A program made the position numbers and the translations under genes. The notes beneath the pieces were generated by a model, which was given only the letters and a program-made list of their open reading frames with translations, did not search any database and was not told the origin of the DNA. Shown in pieces: positions 36,169 through 44,873 of a DNA stretch of 64,000 nt (positions within the stretch are counted from its first letter, which is position 1; the number at the start of each line of letters is the position of its first letter). The stretch is taken from assembly GCA_030849965.1 (NCBI GenBank), contig JAVDKL010000002.1:620001-684000 (forward strand), in the 5' to 3' direction. The DNA comes from Schauerella fraxinea (lineage in GTDB: Bacteria > Pseudomonadota > Gammaproteobacteria > Burkholderiales > Burkholderiaceae_B).

Positions 36169-37269
36169 ATGCCACGCAACCTAGCTCATCACCATCGCCG
36201 TTTTATCTCAACCTTGTCCTCGCCGAACGTTCCCGCCTCAAGTCATCCGTCCGATACGCGCATCGGCGTCACCGTGCTGTCCGGGTTTCTGGGGAGCGGC
36301 AAGACCACGCTGCTGAACCGGCTTTTGCGTACACCCGACTTCACGGATGCGCTGGTGATCGTCAATGAATTTGGCGACATCGGCATCGATCATCATCTGG
36401 TGCGCGTGGGCGACGATCGGCTGGCCGTCATCGCTGGCGGCTGCCTATGTTGCACCGTGCGTGGTGGCCTGGTGGATACCTTGCGCGATATGTTCATGGC
36501 GGCAATGGCGCGCCAAGTGCCGCCATTTTCGCGCGTCGTGATCGAGACGACGGGGTTGGCCGACCCCGCGCCGGTCTTGTTTACGCTGACCCACGAACCT
36601 TTTCTTGCGCAGCGATTCGTATATCGCGGAGCCGTTGTCGTGGCCGATGTAACGCACCTAGAACGCCAACTCGAGACCCAGCCCGAAGTCGCACGCCAAC
36701 TGGCGTTGGCCGACGTGGTGTGGTTGAGTAAAAGCGATTTGGCCGATGATGCGCAACGCGTTGCGGCACGGAATGCCGTGCAAGATGTGAATGCGTTTGC
36801 GCGCATCATCGATGGGGCGGCAAGCGATGTCGAAGTGATTGCGATGCTGATCCGCATGCTGGACGATGCTCTGGTGCCGCGTGGTTCCGCGCCTGGGTAT
36901 GTGCCCAAGCTCTCATTCGCTTCGCACGGCCGTGTGCATCAGAAAGTGGTGCGCTTGCCTCAGCCGCTTTCGCGTGTGGCATTCGCCCAGGCGATTGAGA
37001 AGTTGCAACGCGATCTTGGTGCGTCGCTATTGCGCATGAAAGGCATCGTGAGATGGCGCCGCCGTGACGGCTCCGCAATGGTGTATGCCGTTCACGGCGT
37101 GCACGATGTGATGTATGCGCCCGAGCCGTTGGAGGACGATTCAGGAGCAGCCCTCCCTAAAGCGGGCGGCACCATCGACGATGGTGGTGTGCTGGTGCTG
37201 ATTACCCGCGACGTACCGCCCCGCGATGTGGACGCGGCAGTCGAAGCCGCGTTCGGTGCCGCTGACTAA
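36169..37269 (+). CDS. second COG0523/CobW-family GTPase
   Basis: A 366-residue paralogue in the same operon. It has a Ser/His-rich N-terminal extension (residues 1-30), the P-loop SGFLGSGKTTLLNRLL (38-53), the CxCC motif GCLCCTVRGG at 91-100, ETTGLADPAPVLF and the GTP-specificity loop SKSD. The C-terminal domain includes RVHQKVVRLPQPLSRVAF and RMKGIVRW. It is closer to the YjiA branch than the first gene. A role in zinc delivery follows from its partner and the upstream operator. Confidence 0.87.
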   Translation: MPRNLAHHHRRFISTLSSPNVPASSHPSDTRIGVTVLSGFLGSGKTTLLNRLLRTPDFTDALVIVNEFGDIGIDHHLVRVGDDRLAVIAGGCLCCTVRGGLVDTLRDMFMAAMARQVPPFSRVVIETTGLADPAPVLFTLTHEPFLAQRFVYRGAVVVADVTHLERQLETQPEVARQLALADVVWLSKSDLADDAQRVAARNAVQDVNAFARIIDGAASDVEVIAMLIRMLDDALVPRGSAPGYVPKLSFASHGRVHQKVVRLPQPLSRVAFAQAIEKLQRDLGASLLRMKGIVRWRRRDGSAMVYAVHGVHDVMYAPEPLEDDSGAALPKAGGTIDDGGVLVLITRDVPPRDVDAAVEAAFGAAD

Positions 37270-37272
37270 AAA

Positions 37273-37860
37273 TTAAAGAATCGTGCAGACCTCTTCGAAC
37301 GGCAGGCGAATGCCGCGCGGATGGTTTTTGCTGTCGTCGCCGTAACCCAGGTTGATCAGAAAGTTGGTCGAGTGAGCGCCATCGGGGAAAAACTCGGCGT
37401 TTACTTTGGCGGGGTCGAAACCGCTCATGGCCCCGCTGTCCAGTCCCAGCATGCGTGCCGCAACGATCAAGTAGGCGCCTTGCAGTGCGCTATTTCGCGC
37501 CGCCGTGCTTTCGGCCAGGGCTGCATTGGCTTCGAACATGGGTTTGGCGTCATAGGCAGGAAACAACGTGGGCAGGTGGTCGAAAAAGCGCGTGTGTTGC
37601 GCCACGATCACGGTCACGGGGGCGGCCATCGTTTTATCGAGATTGCCGGCGCTCAGCGCGGGCGCCAGGCGTTGCTTGGCCTCGGGCGAACGCAAGAACA
37701 CAAAGCGCGCCGGTTGCGCATTCATCGACGTGGGACCCCATTTGGCCAGGTCGTAAAGCGCCTCGAGCGTCTCGTCCGTGACGGGCTGGGACGTAAACGC
37801 ATTGAACGTGCGGGCGTTCAGGAACACGCGTTCCAGGCTGGCTTGGTCGAGAGGCGTCAT
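37273..37860 (-). CDS. nitroreductase-family protein, RutE/HadB type
   Basis: FMN-dependent oxidoreductase of the malonic semialdehyde reductase (RutE-like) subfamily. The 195-residue protein shows ARTFNAFTSQPVTDETLEAL, the FMN-binding WGPTSMNAQPARFVFLRS, SALQGAYLIVAARMLGLDSG and the C-terminal NLGYGDDSKNHPRGIRLPFEEV. No rut operon is present, so the physiological substrate is open. It is convergent with the second GTPase gene (three bases between stops). Confidence 0.88.
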   Translation of the reverse strand: MTPLDQASLERVFLNARTFNAFTSQPVTDETLEALYDLAKWGPTSMNAQPARFVFLRSPEAKQRLAPALSAGNLDKTMAAPVTVIVAQHTRFFDHLPTLFPAYDAKPMFEANAALAESTAARNSALQGAYLIVAARMLGLDSGAMSGFDPAKVNAEFFPDGAHSTNFLINLGYGDDSKNHPRGIRLPFEEVCTIL

Positions 37861-38639
37861 GATGATCCGTATGGAAATGATTAGCTGAAAGCGGACCCGT
37901 CGAGCGGCGCGGTCGGTCGGCTTGGGCTCGGAGGCCGTCGCACTGGCGGCGTTGCCGCGACGGTGGGGGTTCCCACAATTTTAAAAGGCGGGATCGTTCA
38001 GGGGAATTGCCGCCAGCGCAACGCTCTGGTGTGGATTCAGAACAATAGGCCGCCTTTTCTTTGCTTCGCCCGGGCGAATGGCGGTATACTTTTTTCAACC
38101 CTTCCACCTCTAGGCGTGATTGTTCCGGCGATGTCAGCCGCACGCATGGCCCAAAAATCTTGGTCTTGGCCGCGCCGAGGTGTGATACAGGTGTTTTGCG
38201 GCGCATTCGTGCGATGTCCGGCCCGCGTCTCGGTGTATGCCGAAAGTGCTGTTTGCCGATCGTTCGAAGCGTTTCGCCGCTACGCTGATTGCGGTGTTTC
38301 TCGAATTCACGCGCTGTTCCGAAGCATTAATACGTTTGCCCGTTGCAATGGCAGACGCTTATCCCAAAGTCTTCGTTTACTGCGGGAGTCGGACCGGCTG
38401 GCGTGATGGCTTATATATACGTTCGTGTTTGGTGGCCTGGGTATCACGTGATCCAGCGCCCGGCTCGCACACATTCTTTTCAGACGGACCCAGGCATTGC
38501 AGCATTGCGCATTTCTCGCAGGTGAGAAGGATTACGCCCACGGCACCGTGGTTGGATGCCTGCCGCACCGCGAAACGCCGGCTGCCTTGCTGTTTGGTGA
38601 GCAGAAAAACAAAAAGCCCGGCGAGATGCGCCAGGCTTT
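37861..38639. other. long intergenic region without a recognisable gene
   Basis: Almost 780 bases between the nitroreductase start and tRNA-fMet. Open frames here either lack start signals or run into the tRNA. The only strong signal is a sigma-70-like promoter pointing right (TTGCTT 38061-38066, 18-base spacer, TATACT 38085-38090). A transcript from it could run about 540 bases to the hairpin at 38611-38640, antisense to nothing but the tRNA flank. A non-coding RNA is possible; nothing identifies a family. Confidence 0.4.
38061..38090 (+). promoter_or_regulatory. orphan sigma-70-like promoter
   Basis: TTGCTT at 38061-38066 and TATACT at 38085-38090 with an 18-base spacer, pointing toward scpB but about 700 bases before it with no gene between on that strand. 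Confidence 0.5.

Positions 38640-38640
<1 letters not shown>
38611..38640 (-). terminator. terminator abutting tRNA-fMet
   Basis: AAAAAGCC (38611-38618) pairs with GGCTTTT (38634-38640), with an inner GGCG/CGCC stem. It starts right at the tRNA 3' end and is followed by Ts on the minus strand. Confidence 0.85.
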
Positions 38641-38716
<76 letters not shown>

Positions 38717-38793
38717 TCTGAGAACGAGACTATAGCAGTTTTTACAAACGTCCGCTTGGCGGACCCGATTAACGATTTCTCGATTTGGTTTGA

Positions 38794-39987
38794 ATGACTG
38801 ACGGCGAGGCAACAGTAGTGCTAGAAACCGCGCTTTTATGCGCATCGCAGCCCATGCCGCTGGCGGAAATGCGGCGGCTGTTCGGTGAAACAGACGAAGT
38901 CAACGACGTGCGTCTGCGCGAGTGGCTCGGTCAGCTCGACCAGCAGTGGGAAAACCGCGGCATGGTCTTGACTGCACTGGGTAGCGGTTGGCGCTTTCAA
39001 AGCCGGCCGGCGATGCAGCGTTATCTCGAACGGCTCAATCCGGAAAAGCCCCCGAAATATTCTCGGGCAGTGCTGGAAACGTTGGCGATCGTGGCATGGC
39101 GGCAGCCTGTGACGCGTGGCGATATCGAAGATATCCGCGGCGTGACGGTGTCGTCGCAGATCGTCAAGTCGTTGGAGGATCGAGGGTGGATCGAAGTTAT
39201 CGGTCATCGCGATGCGCCGGGACGTCCGGCATTGTTCGCCACGACGCGTCAGTTTTTGGATGATTTGGGTTTGCGGGCGCTCGACGAGCTGCCGGCCCTG
39301 GAGTCGAACGACGCGGTGATTGCATTGGCTGGACTCGATTTTGCGGAAGTGCAAGCGGCTTTGGGTCATGATGGCGTAGAATCCGCAGTCGTGGCTGAAG
39401 GTGAGCCGCCTGTTGCAGCGCTCGCAAGTCCCGAAGAGACATCGGTTGCCGCGAGCGAATCGCTCGATGGCGATGCTGCCAACGCAAGCGATACTGAAGA
39501 TGTGAGCGATACCGAGGAAATGAGCGGCGCTGCCGCAACGTTGTCGGGCGAGCTCGAGGTCGATGCCGCGGCAGGCGACCATGTGCCGTTTACCCCTGTG
39601 CCCGAGTTCGAACCCGTTCGTCCCGACAGCATTTCGTTGCCGTCGACGGGCGATACCGTGCCGCAGCCTGGGTCGGTGCCGGAAATGCCGCCCTTGAATA
39701 CCCCTGAGATCGTGCCGAACCCGGTGCGCCCGGATGTCGACGTGCCTGTGCCCGTTCCGACGCCCGAGCCGCAGCCGCAGCCCGATCCTGTGCGTGAACC
39801 GAAGCCTGAGCCCGATGTCGAGCCCACGCCCGCGGAACCCGCCGAACCCGAACCAACACCGCCGGCGCCCGATGTGGCGCCCATGCCCGACGCTCCGGGA
39901 GAGACTTCCCAGTCGTCGACCGATGCGAACGAACAGGACGATGAGGCCCATAAGCGCTTGCCTCATCAAGATACGAAGCCGGAGTAG
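38794..39987 (+). CDS. scpB: segregation and condensation protein B with long acidic Pro-rich tail
   Basis: ScpB dimers bind the ScpA kleisin in the SMC-ScpAB condensin. Residues 1-190 form the two winged helices: LETALLCASQPMPLAEMRRLF, YSRAVLETLAIVAWRQPVTR, DIRGVTVSSQIVKSLEDRGW and PALFATTRQFLDDLGL. A tail of about 200 residues follows that ordinary ScpB lacks. Its first half is Glu/Asp/Ala-rich, then it is dominated by Pro-x dipeptides (PEPQPQPDP-like), and it ends in an acidic/basic cap. scpA is not adjacent. No clear Shine-Dalgarno is seen before 38794. rluB starts six bases after the stop. Confidence 0.9.
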   Translation: MTDGEATVVLETALLCASQPMPLAEMRRLFGETDEVNDVRLREWLGQLDQQWENRGMVLTALGSGWRFQSRPAMQRYLERLNPEKPPKYSRAVLETLAIVAWRQPVTRGDIEDIRGVTVSSQIVKSLEDRGWIEVIGHRDAPGRPALFATTRQFLDDLGLRALDELPALESNDAVIALAGLDFAEVQAALGHDGVESAVVAEGEPPVAALASPEETSVAASESLDGDAANASDTEDVSDTEEMSGAAATLSGELEVDAAAGDHVPFTPVPEFEPVRPDSISLPSTGDTVPQPGSVPEMPPLNTPEIVPNPVRPDVDVPVPVPTPEPQPQPDPVREPKPEPDVEPTPAEPAEPEPTPPAPDVAPMPDAPGETSQSSTDANEQDDEAHKRLPHQDTKPE

Positions 39988-39993
39988 TCCAAC

Positions 39994-42456
39994 GTGACAA
40001 AAGAAACCGAACAGCAGCCCGATCTTTTCAAGCCCGTAAGCAGCGACACGTCTGCCGAAGGCGCTGCCAGGCCCGCCCGCGCCCCTCGCGCCCCGCGCAA
40101 GCCGCGCGTGCCCAAGGCGGCCGACGGCGTCGCTGCGGCGGCTGAATCGACTGCGGCCCCCGCACCGGCTGCTGCCGTCTCCGGCGATCTGCCCGCGATC
40201 GATGCGGCGCCAGTGAAAAAGCCGCGCGCACCGCGAGCGCCTCGCGCGCCGCGTGCCGCCGATACAAGCACCGGCGATACCGCCGCAACCGGCACGGGCG
40301 TTGAGCAAACGGCACATGCCGGTGCCGATCGTGCCGAGCAGGGCGCGCGTACGGTCGATGCCGGTGCGCCGTTTGAAGCGCACGCAACTGCGGACGCCCC
40401 GGCACGTGCACCGCGCGCGCCCCGGCCGCCCCGTGCCAAGCGCCCACCGCGCGCGGCCGAGGCCGGCGGTCAACGGTCCGCGGCTGCGCCTCAGGGCGAT
40501 TCGGCGGCCGGTCAGGCCGATGGTGTGCAGCAGTCGTTCGATGCTGTCGCGCCGCGTCGTGAAAACGGTTCTGCCGCCGGTGACGGCGACGGTGGCGCGC
40601 AGCGTGGCCGCGGTCGCAAATTGCGTACGCCTTTCCGCCGCCGCCGCAGCGATGCCGTTGGCGAAGAAGGGGCAGGCGAGGGCGTTGCCGTCGATCGTTC
40701 GGCTCACGTTGCGCCGCCCGTGGAATATAACGAGCAGGAAACCGACGAAGCCTTGTCTTACCTGGACGAGGCTGCGCGCATCGAGCAGCGTCTGACCAAA
40801 TACCTGAACAGCGACGCGGTCATGCCGAAGTTGCACAAGGTGCTGGCCGACGCGGGCGTGGGTTCCCGCCGCGAAATGGAAGAGCTCATCGTAGCCGGTC
40901 GCGTATCGGTCAATGGCGAGCCGGCGCATATCGGACAGCGCGTAGGCGCCAACGATCAAGTGCGCGTCAACGGCAAGTTGATCACGCGCCTGAGCACTAA
41001 GCGCCCGCCGCGCGTGATCCTGTATCACAAGCCGGCCGGCGAAATCGTCAGTCATGACGATCCGGCAGGCCGTGCAACCGTGTTCTCGCGTTTGCCGCAC
41101 CTGAAGACGGGAAAGTGGCTGTCGGTCGGACGTCTGGATCTGAACACCGAAGGCTTGTTGATTTTCACGACCTCGGGCGACATGGCCAACCGTATTGCGC
41201 ACCCGCGCTACGGTTCGGAGCGCGAATACGCCGTGCGCGTGCTGGGTGAGATGGACGAGGCGCAACGCCGTTCGCTGGTCGAAGGGATTGCACTGGAAGA
41301 TGGCATGGCCGCTTTCGGCTCCCTGGATTATCTGGGCGGCGACGGCAGCAATCGTTGGTATCGCGTGACCTTGAACGAAGGGCGCAACCGCGAAGTTCGA
41401 CGCATGTTTGAAGCGGTCGGTGTCGTGGTGAGCCGCCTGATTCGCACGCGTTTTGGCGACATCGTGCTGCCGCGCAATTTGCGCCGCGGCCGTTGGGAGG
41501 AGATCGACGGTTCGTTGTCGACGGCGTTGATGGTCCAGTTGGGCCTGGTGCGCGGTGACGACGACGAAGGTGGCAAGCGCGGTTCGCGTCAGCCCATCTC
41601 GCACGAAGGCGCGTTGCCGCCCGGCTACGGCACGTTGACCAACAACGGCACCAACGGTGCTCGCGTGAGTCGCCGCGGCACGTTGCAAGCCGTGCGTCCC
41701 AATCAGCCCGGCCAGGTGGCGGGATCGCCGTCCGACCCGTTCGGTACCGGATTGATGATTACCGGGGGTTATGCCAACGGTCATCCTTTGGGCAAAGACG
41801 GTGGCGGCCGTGCGGCTGGCAATGGCAATGGCAACGGCAAGCCGCAAGGCCAGGGTGGTCGCAACAAGCGTGGCGCCCAGCCGCAAGCTCGCGGCAATCG
41901 TGCGCAGGGTAATGCCGGCAACGCCGGTCAGGGCGCGGCGCCGGCAGTGGACGGCAATTTCAGCCCTGCTCGCCCCCAAGCCAATACTTCGGGACGCCCG
42001 CAGCATGGCAAACCCGGCGGCAAGCCCAACGGCAAGCCGCGTCATCGCAACAACCGCGGTCCGCGTCCCGATGGGGCGACGGCGGCGCCAGCAGCAGCAA
42101 GCGCCGATGGCGCGCAAGCTGCAACGGGCGATTTCAACGCGGTCTCCGCGCCGCAATCGCCCAAGCCAAACAACCGCGGCGACAATCCGCGCAACGGCGG
42201 CAACAACGCTTCGCGCTCGCCGAAGCCGAAAAACGGTCGTGCGGGTAAAAGCGCCGGCCCGGCCAAACCGCGCAACGGTCGCGGCGGCAATGGCGGCGGC
42301 AGCGTGAACGGCAATAGCAGCGGCAACGGCAATACCGGTCGCTCAGGCGGCGGTGGCGGTGGCGGCGCGCGCGGCGACGATTGGCAGCCGCGCAGCGCTT
42401 CGGCGCACGAATCCGCATTGGGTTTCGTGGCTGGCCGGGGACGCGGCGGCCGTTAA
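39994..42456 (+). CDS. rluB: 23S rRNA pseudouridine synthase RluB with long disordered tails
   Basis: Converts U2605 (E. coli numbering) of 23S rRNA to pseudouridine. In the 820-residue product only about residues 270-560 match the enzyme: an S4 domain from [20 protein letters not shown] (277 on), the catalytic Asp382 in [13 protein letters not shown], and [17 protein letters not shown]. The first 270 residues are Ala/Pro/Arg-rich with [10 protein letters not shown]-type repeats, and the last 260 are Gly/Asn/Lys/Arg-rich. Both tails look disordered and RNA-binding. GTG start at 39994, with GGAG upstream. Confidence 0.93.
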   Translation: MTKETEQQPDLFKPVSSDTSAEGAARPARAPRAPRKPRVPKAADGVAAAAESTAAPAPAAAVSGDLPAIDAAPVKKPRAPRAPRAPRAADTSTGDTAATGTGVEQTAHAGADRAEQGARTVDAGAPFEAHATADAPARAPRAPRPPRAKRPPRAAEAGGQRSAAAPQGDSAAGQADGVQQSFDAVAPRRENGSAAGDGDGGAQRGRGRKLRTPFRRRRSDAVGEEGAGEGVAVDRSAHVAPPVEYNEQETDEALSYLDEAARIEQRLTKYLNSDAVMPKLHKVLADAGVGSRREMEELIVAGRVSVNGEPAHIGQRVGANDQVRVNGKLITRLSTKRPPRVILYHKPAGEIVSHDDPAGRATVFSRLPHLKTGKWLSVGRLDLNTEGLLIFTTSGDMANRIAHPRYGSEREYAVRVLGEMDEAQRRSLVEGIALEDGMAAFGSLDYLGGDGSNRWYRVTLNEGRNREVRRMFEAVGVVVSRLIRTRFGDIVLPRNLRRGRWEEIDGSLSTALMVQLGLVRGDDDEGGKRGSRQPISHEGALPPGYGTLTNNGTNGARVSRRGTLQAVRPNQPGQVAGSPSDPFGTGLMITGGYANGHPLGKDGGGRAAGNGNGNGKPQGQGGRNKRGAQPQARGNRAQGNAGNAGQGAAPAVDGNFSPARPQANTSGRPQHGKPGGKPNGKPRHRNNRGPRPDGATAAPAAASADGAQAATGDFNAVSAPQSPKPNNRGDNPRNGGNNASRSPKPKNGRAGKSAGPAKPRNGRGGNGGGSVNGNSSGNGNTGRSGGGGGGGARGDDWQPRSASAHESALGFVAGRGRGGR

Positions 42457-42620
42457 GGGTGCGCACTTCGCGCGGCTGCGGTCGCGCGATGCGTCCAGGC
42501 GCGCTGCAGCGGGTCTGCGCGACGCTTCGTGACGGCGCGAAAGGGTTGGGCGGGGTGTTGTATTGCCCGGCCCTACCGCGTAAACCCTAGACATAACAGG
42601 AAGTTTTCATATTTTTCTGT
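42457..42620. other. intergenic segment before the rimP leader
   Basis: About 165 bases between the rluB stop and the leader element. GC-rich dyads (CGCGCGA/TCGCGCG-like) are present but no clear terminator with a T-tract. No gene is seen. Confidence 0.4.
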
Positions 42621-42816
42621 TAAGATATTGGGCTTTCATGGCTTTTGTATTCCGTTGGCACGGCGTTGTTTACGCCAGGTCGCCAGGGATGCTTGCATCG
42701 AGAGCAGCGGCTGGTTTACCAGCCCATGCGTGTTGCCGTTGTTGGCAAACTCCGCACCTCGTTGCACCGTCATTGGATTAATTGAACATGGGCTGGACAT
42801 ACAGCCCATTTTTTTT
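42621..42816 (+). promoter_or_regulatory. rimP-nusA-infB leader with candidate transcription attenuator
   Basis: A -10-like TAAGAT (42621-42626) would start a leader of about 190 bases. Segment 1 GGCTGG (42709-42714) pairs with segment 2 CCAGCC (42719-42724). Segment 2 extended, CCAGCCCATG (42719-42728), is a perfect 10-base complement of segment 3 CATGGGCTGG (42787-42796). Segment 3 also pairs with segment 4 CAGCCCAT (42802-42809), followed by eight Ts. So 1:2 plus 3:4 gives a terminator and 2:3 gives an antiterminator. The T-tract ends six bases before the rimP ATG. E. coli also controls its nusA operon through leader terminators; this arrangement itself is my inference. Confidence 0.7.
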
Positions 42817-42822
42817 GAGTGT

Positions 42823-43326
42823 ATGGCTGATCTATTCGTACTTTCTAAAGAAGCGCTCGCGGGCATGGACGTCGAACTTATCGACGTCGAACGTGCTGCG
42901 ATGGGCTTGCTGCGCGTCACAATCGACCATGTCGACGGGGTCACGATCGACCATTGTCAACAGGTGTCGAATCAATTGTCGCGCGTGTTCGAAGTCGAAA
43001 ACATCGATTACAAGCGCCTGGAGGTCGGGTCGCCGGGCGTGGATCGCCCGCTGCGCAATGAAGCCGATTTCCTGCGTTTTATCGGCGAGCGCGCCGAAGT
43101 AAAAATGCGCGAACCGGCGCTCGACGGCCGGCGCATGTATTCCGGGATGTTGGTTTTGCCGGAAACGTCCGGTGAAGCAGCCGATGCGCAAGCAGTCGAC
43201 AAAACCGTGTTCGGCCTCGAATTTGAGGCAAAAAAGAACGAGGTTCAACTCCTGACGTTCACGATCGACGATGTCGACCGTGCGAAGCTGGATCCCATTC
43301 TCGATTTCAAGGGCAAAAAGCGATGA
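42823..43326 (+). CDS. rimP: ribosome maturation factor RimP
   Basis: Needed for 30S assembly. The 167-residue protein has the family blocks [61 protein letters not shown] and a C-terminal Sm-like domain. The ATG at 42823 gives the normal [12 protein letters not shown] start; the longer upstream frame runs through the attenuator hairpin. The Shine-Dalgarno is weak (GAG at 42817). Its stop overlaps the nusA start as ATGA. Confidence 0.95.
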   Translation: MADLFVLSKEALAGMDVELIDVERAAMGLLRVTIDHVDGVTIDHCQQVSNQLSRVFEVENIDYKRLEVGSPGVDRPLRNEADFLRFIGERAEVKMREPALDGRRMYSGMLVLPETSGEAADAQAVDKTVFGLEFEAKKNEVQLLTFTIDDVDRAKLDPILDFKGKKR

Positions 43327-44801
43327 GTCGCGAAATTCTTCTGTTGGTCGATGCCTTGGCGCGTGAGAAAAACGTGACGCGCGAAGTGGTCTTCGGCGCG
43401 CTCGAAAACGCGCTGGCCTCGGCCATGAAAAAGCGCTTCAAAGAAGACGCCGATATCCGCGTGTCGATCGATCGCGAGACGGGTAGCCATGAAGGCTTCC
43501 GCCGTTGGCTCGTCGTTCCCGACGACGCTGGTCTGCAAGAGCCCGACAAGCAGGAAATGCTGTCGGACGCGCTTGAAATCGTCGACAACATCGAAGCGGG
43601 CGAATACATCGAAGAAGCGCTCGAGCCGATCGAGTTTGGCCGGATCGGCGCGCAGGCGGCCAAGCAGGCCATTCTGCAGCGCATCCGCGACGCCGAGCGC
43701 GAGCAAGTGCTCAACGACTTCCTCGATCGCGGTGAAACCATTGTGTCCGGCACGGTCAAGCGCATGGACAAGGGTGACGCCATCATCGAAACGGGCAAGA
43801 TCGAAGCGCGCCTGCCGCGTTCCGAAATGATCCCGAAAGAAAACCTGCGCGTCAGCGACCGTGTGCGTGCCTTCGTGGCGCGTGTCGATCACGCTGCCCG
43901 TGGCCAGCAAGTCATTCTGTCGCGCACGTCGCCCGATTTCATTCGCCAGCTCTTCGAAAACGAAGTGCCCGAAATCGAACAGGGCCTGCTCGAGATCAAG
44001 GCTGCCGCGCGCGATGCGGGCGTGCGGGCCAAGATCGCCGTGGTCGCCTACGACAAGCGCATCGACCCGATTGGTACGTGCGTGGGAATGCGCGGTTCGC
44101 GTGTGACCGCCGTACGTAATGAGTTGGGTGGCGAACAAGTTGACATCGTGCTGTGGTCGGAAGATCCTGCCCAGTTCGTGATCGGCGCGTTGGCGCCCGC
44201 CAATGTCGAGTCCATCGTGGTGGACGAAGACAAGCACGCCATGGACGTCGTCGTCGACGAGGAAAATCTGCCCAAGGCCATCGGCGCCAAGGGTCAGAAC
44301 GTACGCCTCGCCTCCGAGTTGACGGGCTGGCAGATCAACATCATGACGCCTGAAGAAAGTCAGAACCGTCAGGAAGTCGAGCGTTCCGGCTTGCGCGTGA
44401 CCTTCATGCAGAAATTGGATGTGGACGAAGAAGTCGCCGACATCCTGATCGACGAAGGTTTCACGGGCATCGAAGAAATCGCATATGTGCCGATGCAAGA
44501 GTTGCTCGAGATCGAAGCCTTCGACGAAGACACGATCAACGAGCTGCGCACGCGGGCACGCAATGCGTTGCTGACCGAAGCCATCGCTCAGGAAGAGCGC
44601 CTCGAAACGGCCCAGGATTTGCTGGCGTTGGAAGGTGTGACCCCCGAGTTGGCCGCCAAGTTGGCTGAACGTAAAGTCCACACGCGCGACGATCTGGCCG
44701 AACTTGCTACCGACGAATTGTCGGAGATTTCCGGTCTGGACGAGCAACAGTCGAGTGATCTGATCATGCGGGCCCGTGCCCACTGGTTCGATGAAGAATA
44801 A
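43323..44801 (+). CDS. nusA: transcription elongation/antitermination factor NusA
   Basis: Binds RNA polymerase and nascent RNA, promoting pausing, termination or antitermination. The 492-residue protein has the N-terminal RNAP-binding domain (1-130), an S1 domain (about 135-200, [15 protein letters not shown]-like core), two KH domains (about 205-340, [20 protein letters not shown] and [17 protein letters not shown]) and two acidic C-terminal repeats. It overlaps rimP by four bases. NusA is the obvious candidate to act on the leader hairpins upstream of its own operon. Confidence 0.98.
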   Translation: MSREILLLVDALAREKNVTREVVFGALENALASAMKKRFKEDADIRVSIDRETGSHEGFRRWLVVPDDAGLQEPDKQEMLSDALEIVDNIEAGEYIEEALEPIEFGRIGAQAAKQAILQRIRDAEREQVLNDFLDRGETIVSGTVKRMDKGDAIIETGKIEARLPRSEMIPKENLRVSDRVRAFVARVDHAARGQQVILSRTSPDFIRQLFENEVPEIEQGLLEIKAAARDAGVRAKIAVVAYDKRIDPIGTCVGMRGSRVTAVRNELGGEQVDIVLWSEDPAQFVIGALAPANVESIVVDEDKHAMDVVVDEENLPKAIGAKGQNVRLASELTGWQINIMTPEESQNRQEVERSGLRVTFMQKLDVDEEVADILIDEGFTGIEEIAYVPMQELLEIEAFDEDTINELRTRARNALLTEAIAQEERLETAQDLLALEGVTPELAAKLAERKVHTRDDLAELATDELSEISGLDEQQSSDLIMRARAHWFDEE

Positions 44802-44873
44802 GTACCTGCCGGGCAGCCATCTACCGATGGCGAGCCTGCAATAGAAATAGCTGCATATAGGGAAGAGAGCCTA

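Noticed and set aside
38836-42156. 1106-codon open frame antisense to scpB and rluB
   Set aside because: Explained by GC-rich codon bias and low-complexity tails of the sense genes; product has no recognisable domain and no ribosome-binding site, and the sense proteins are certain.
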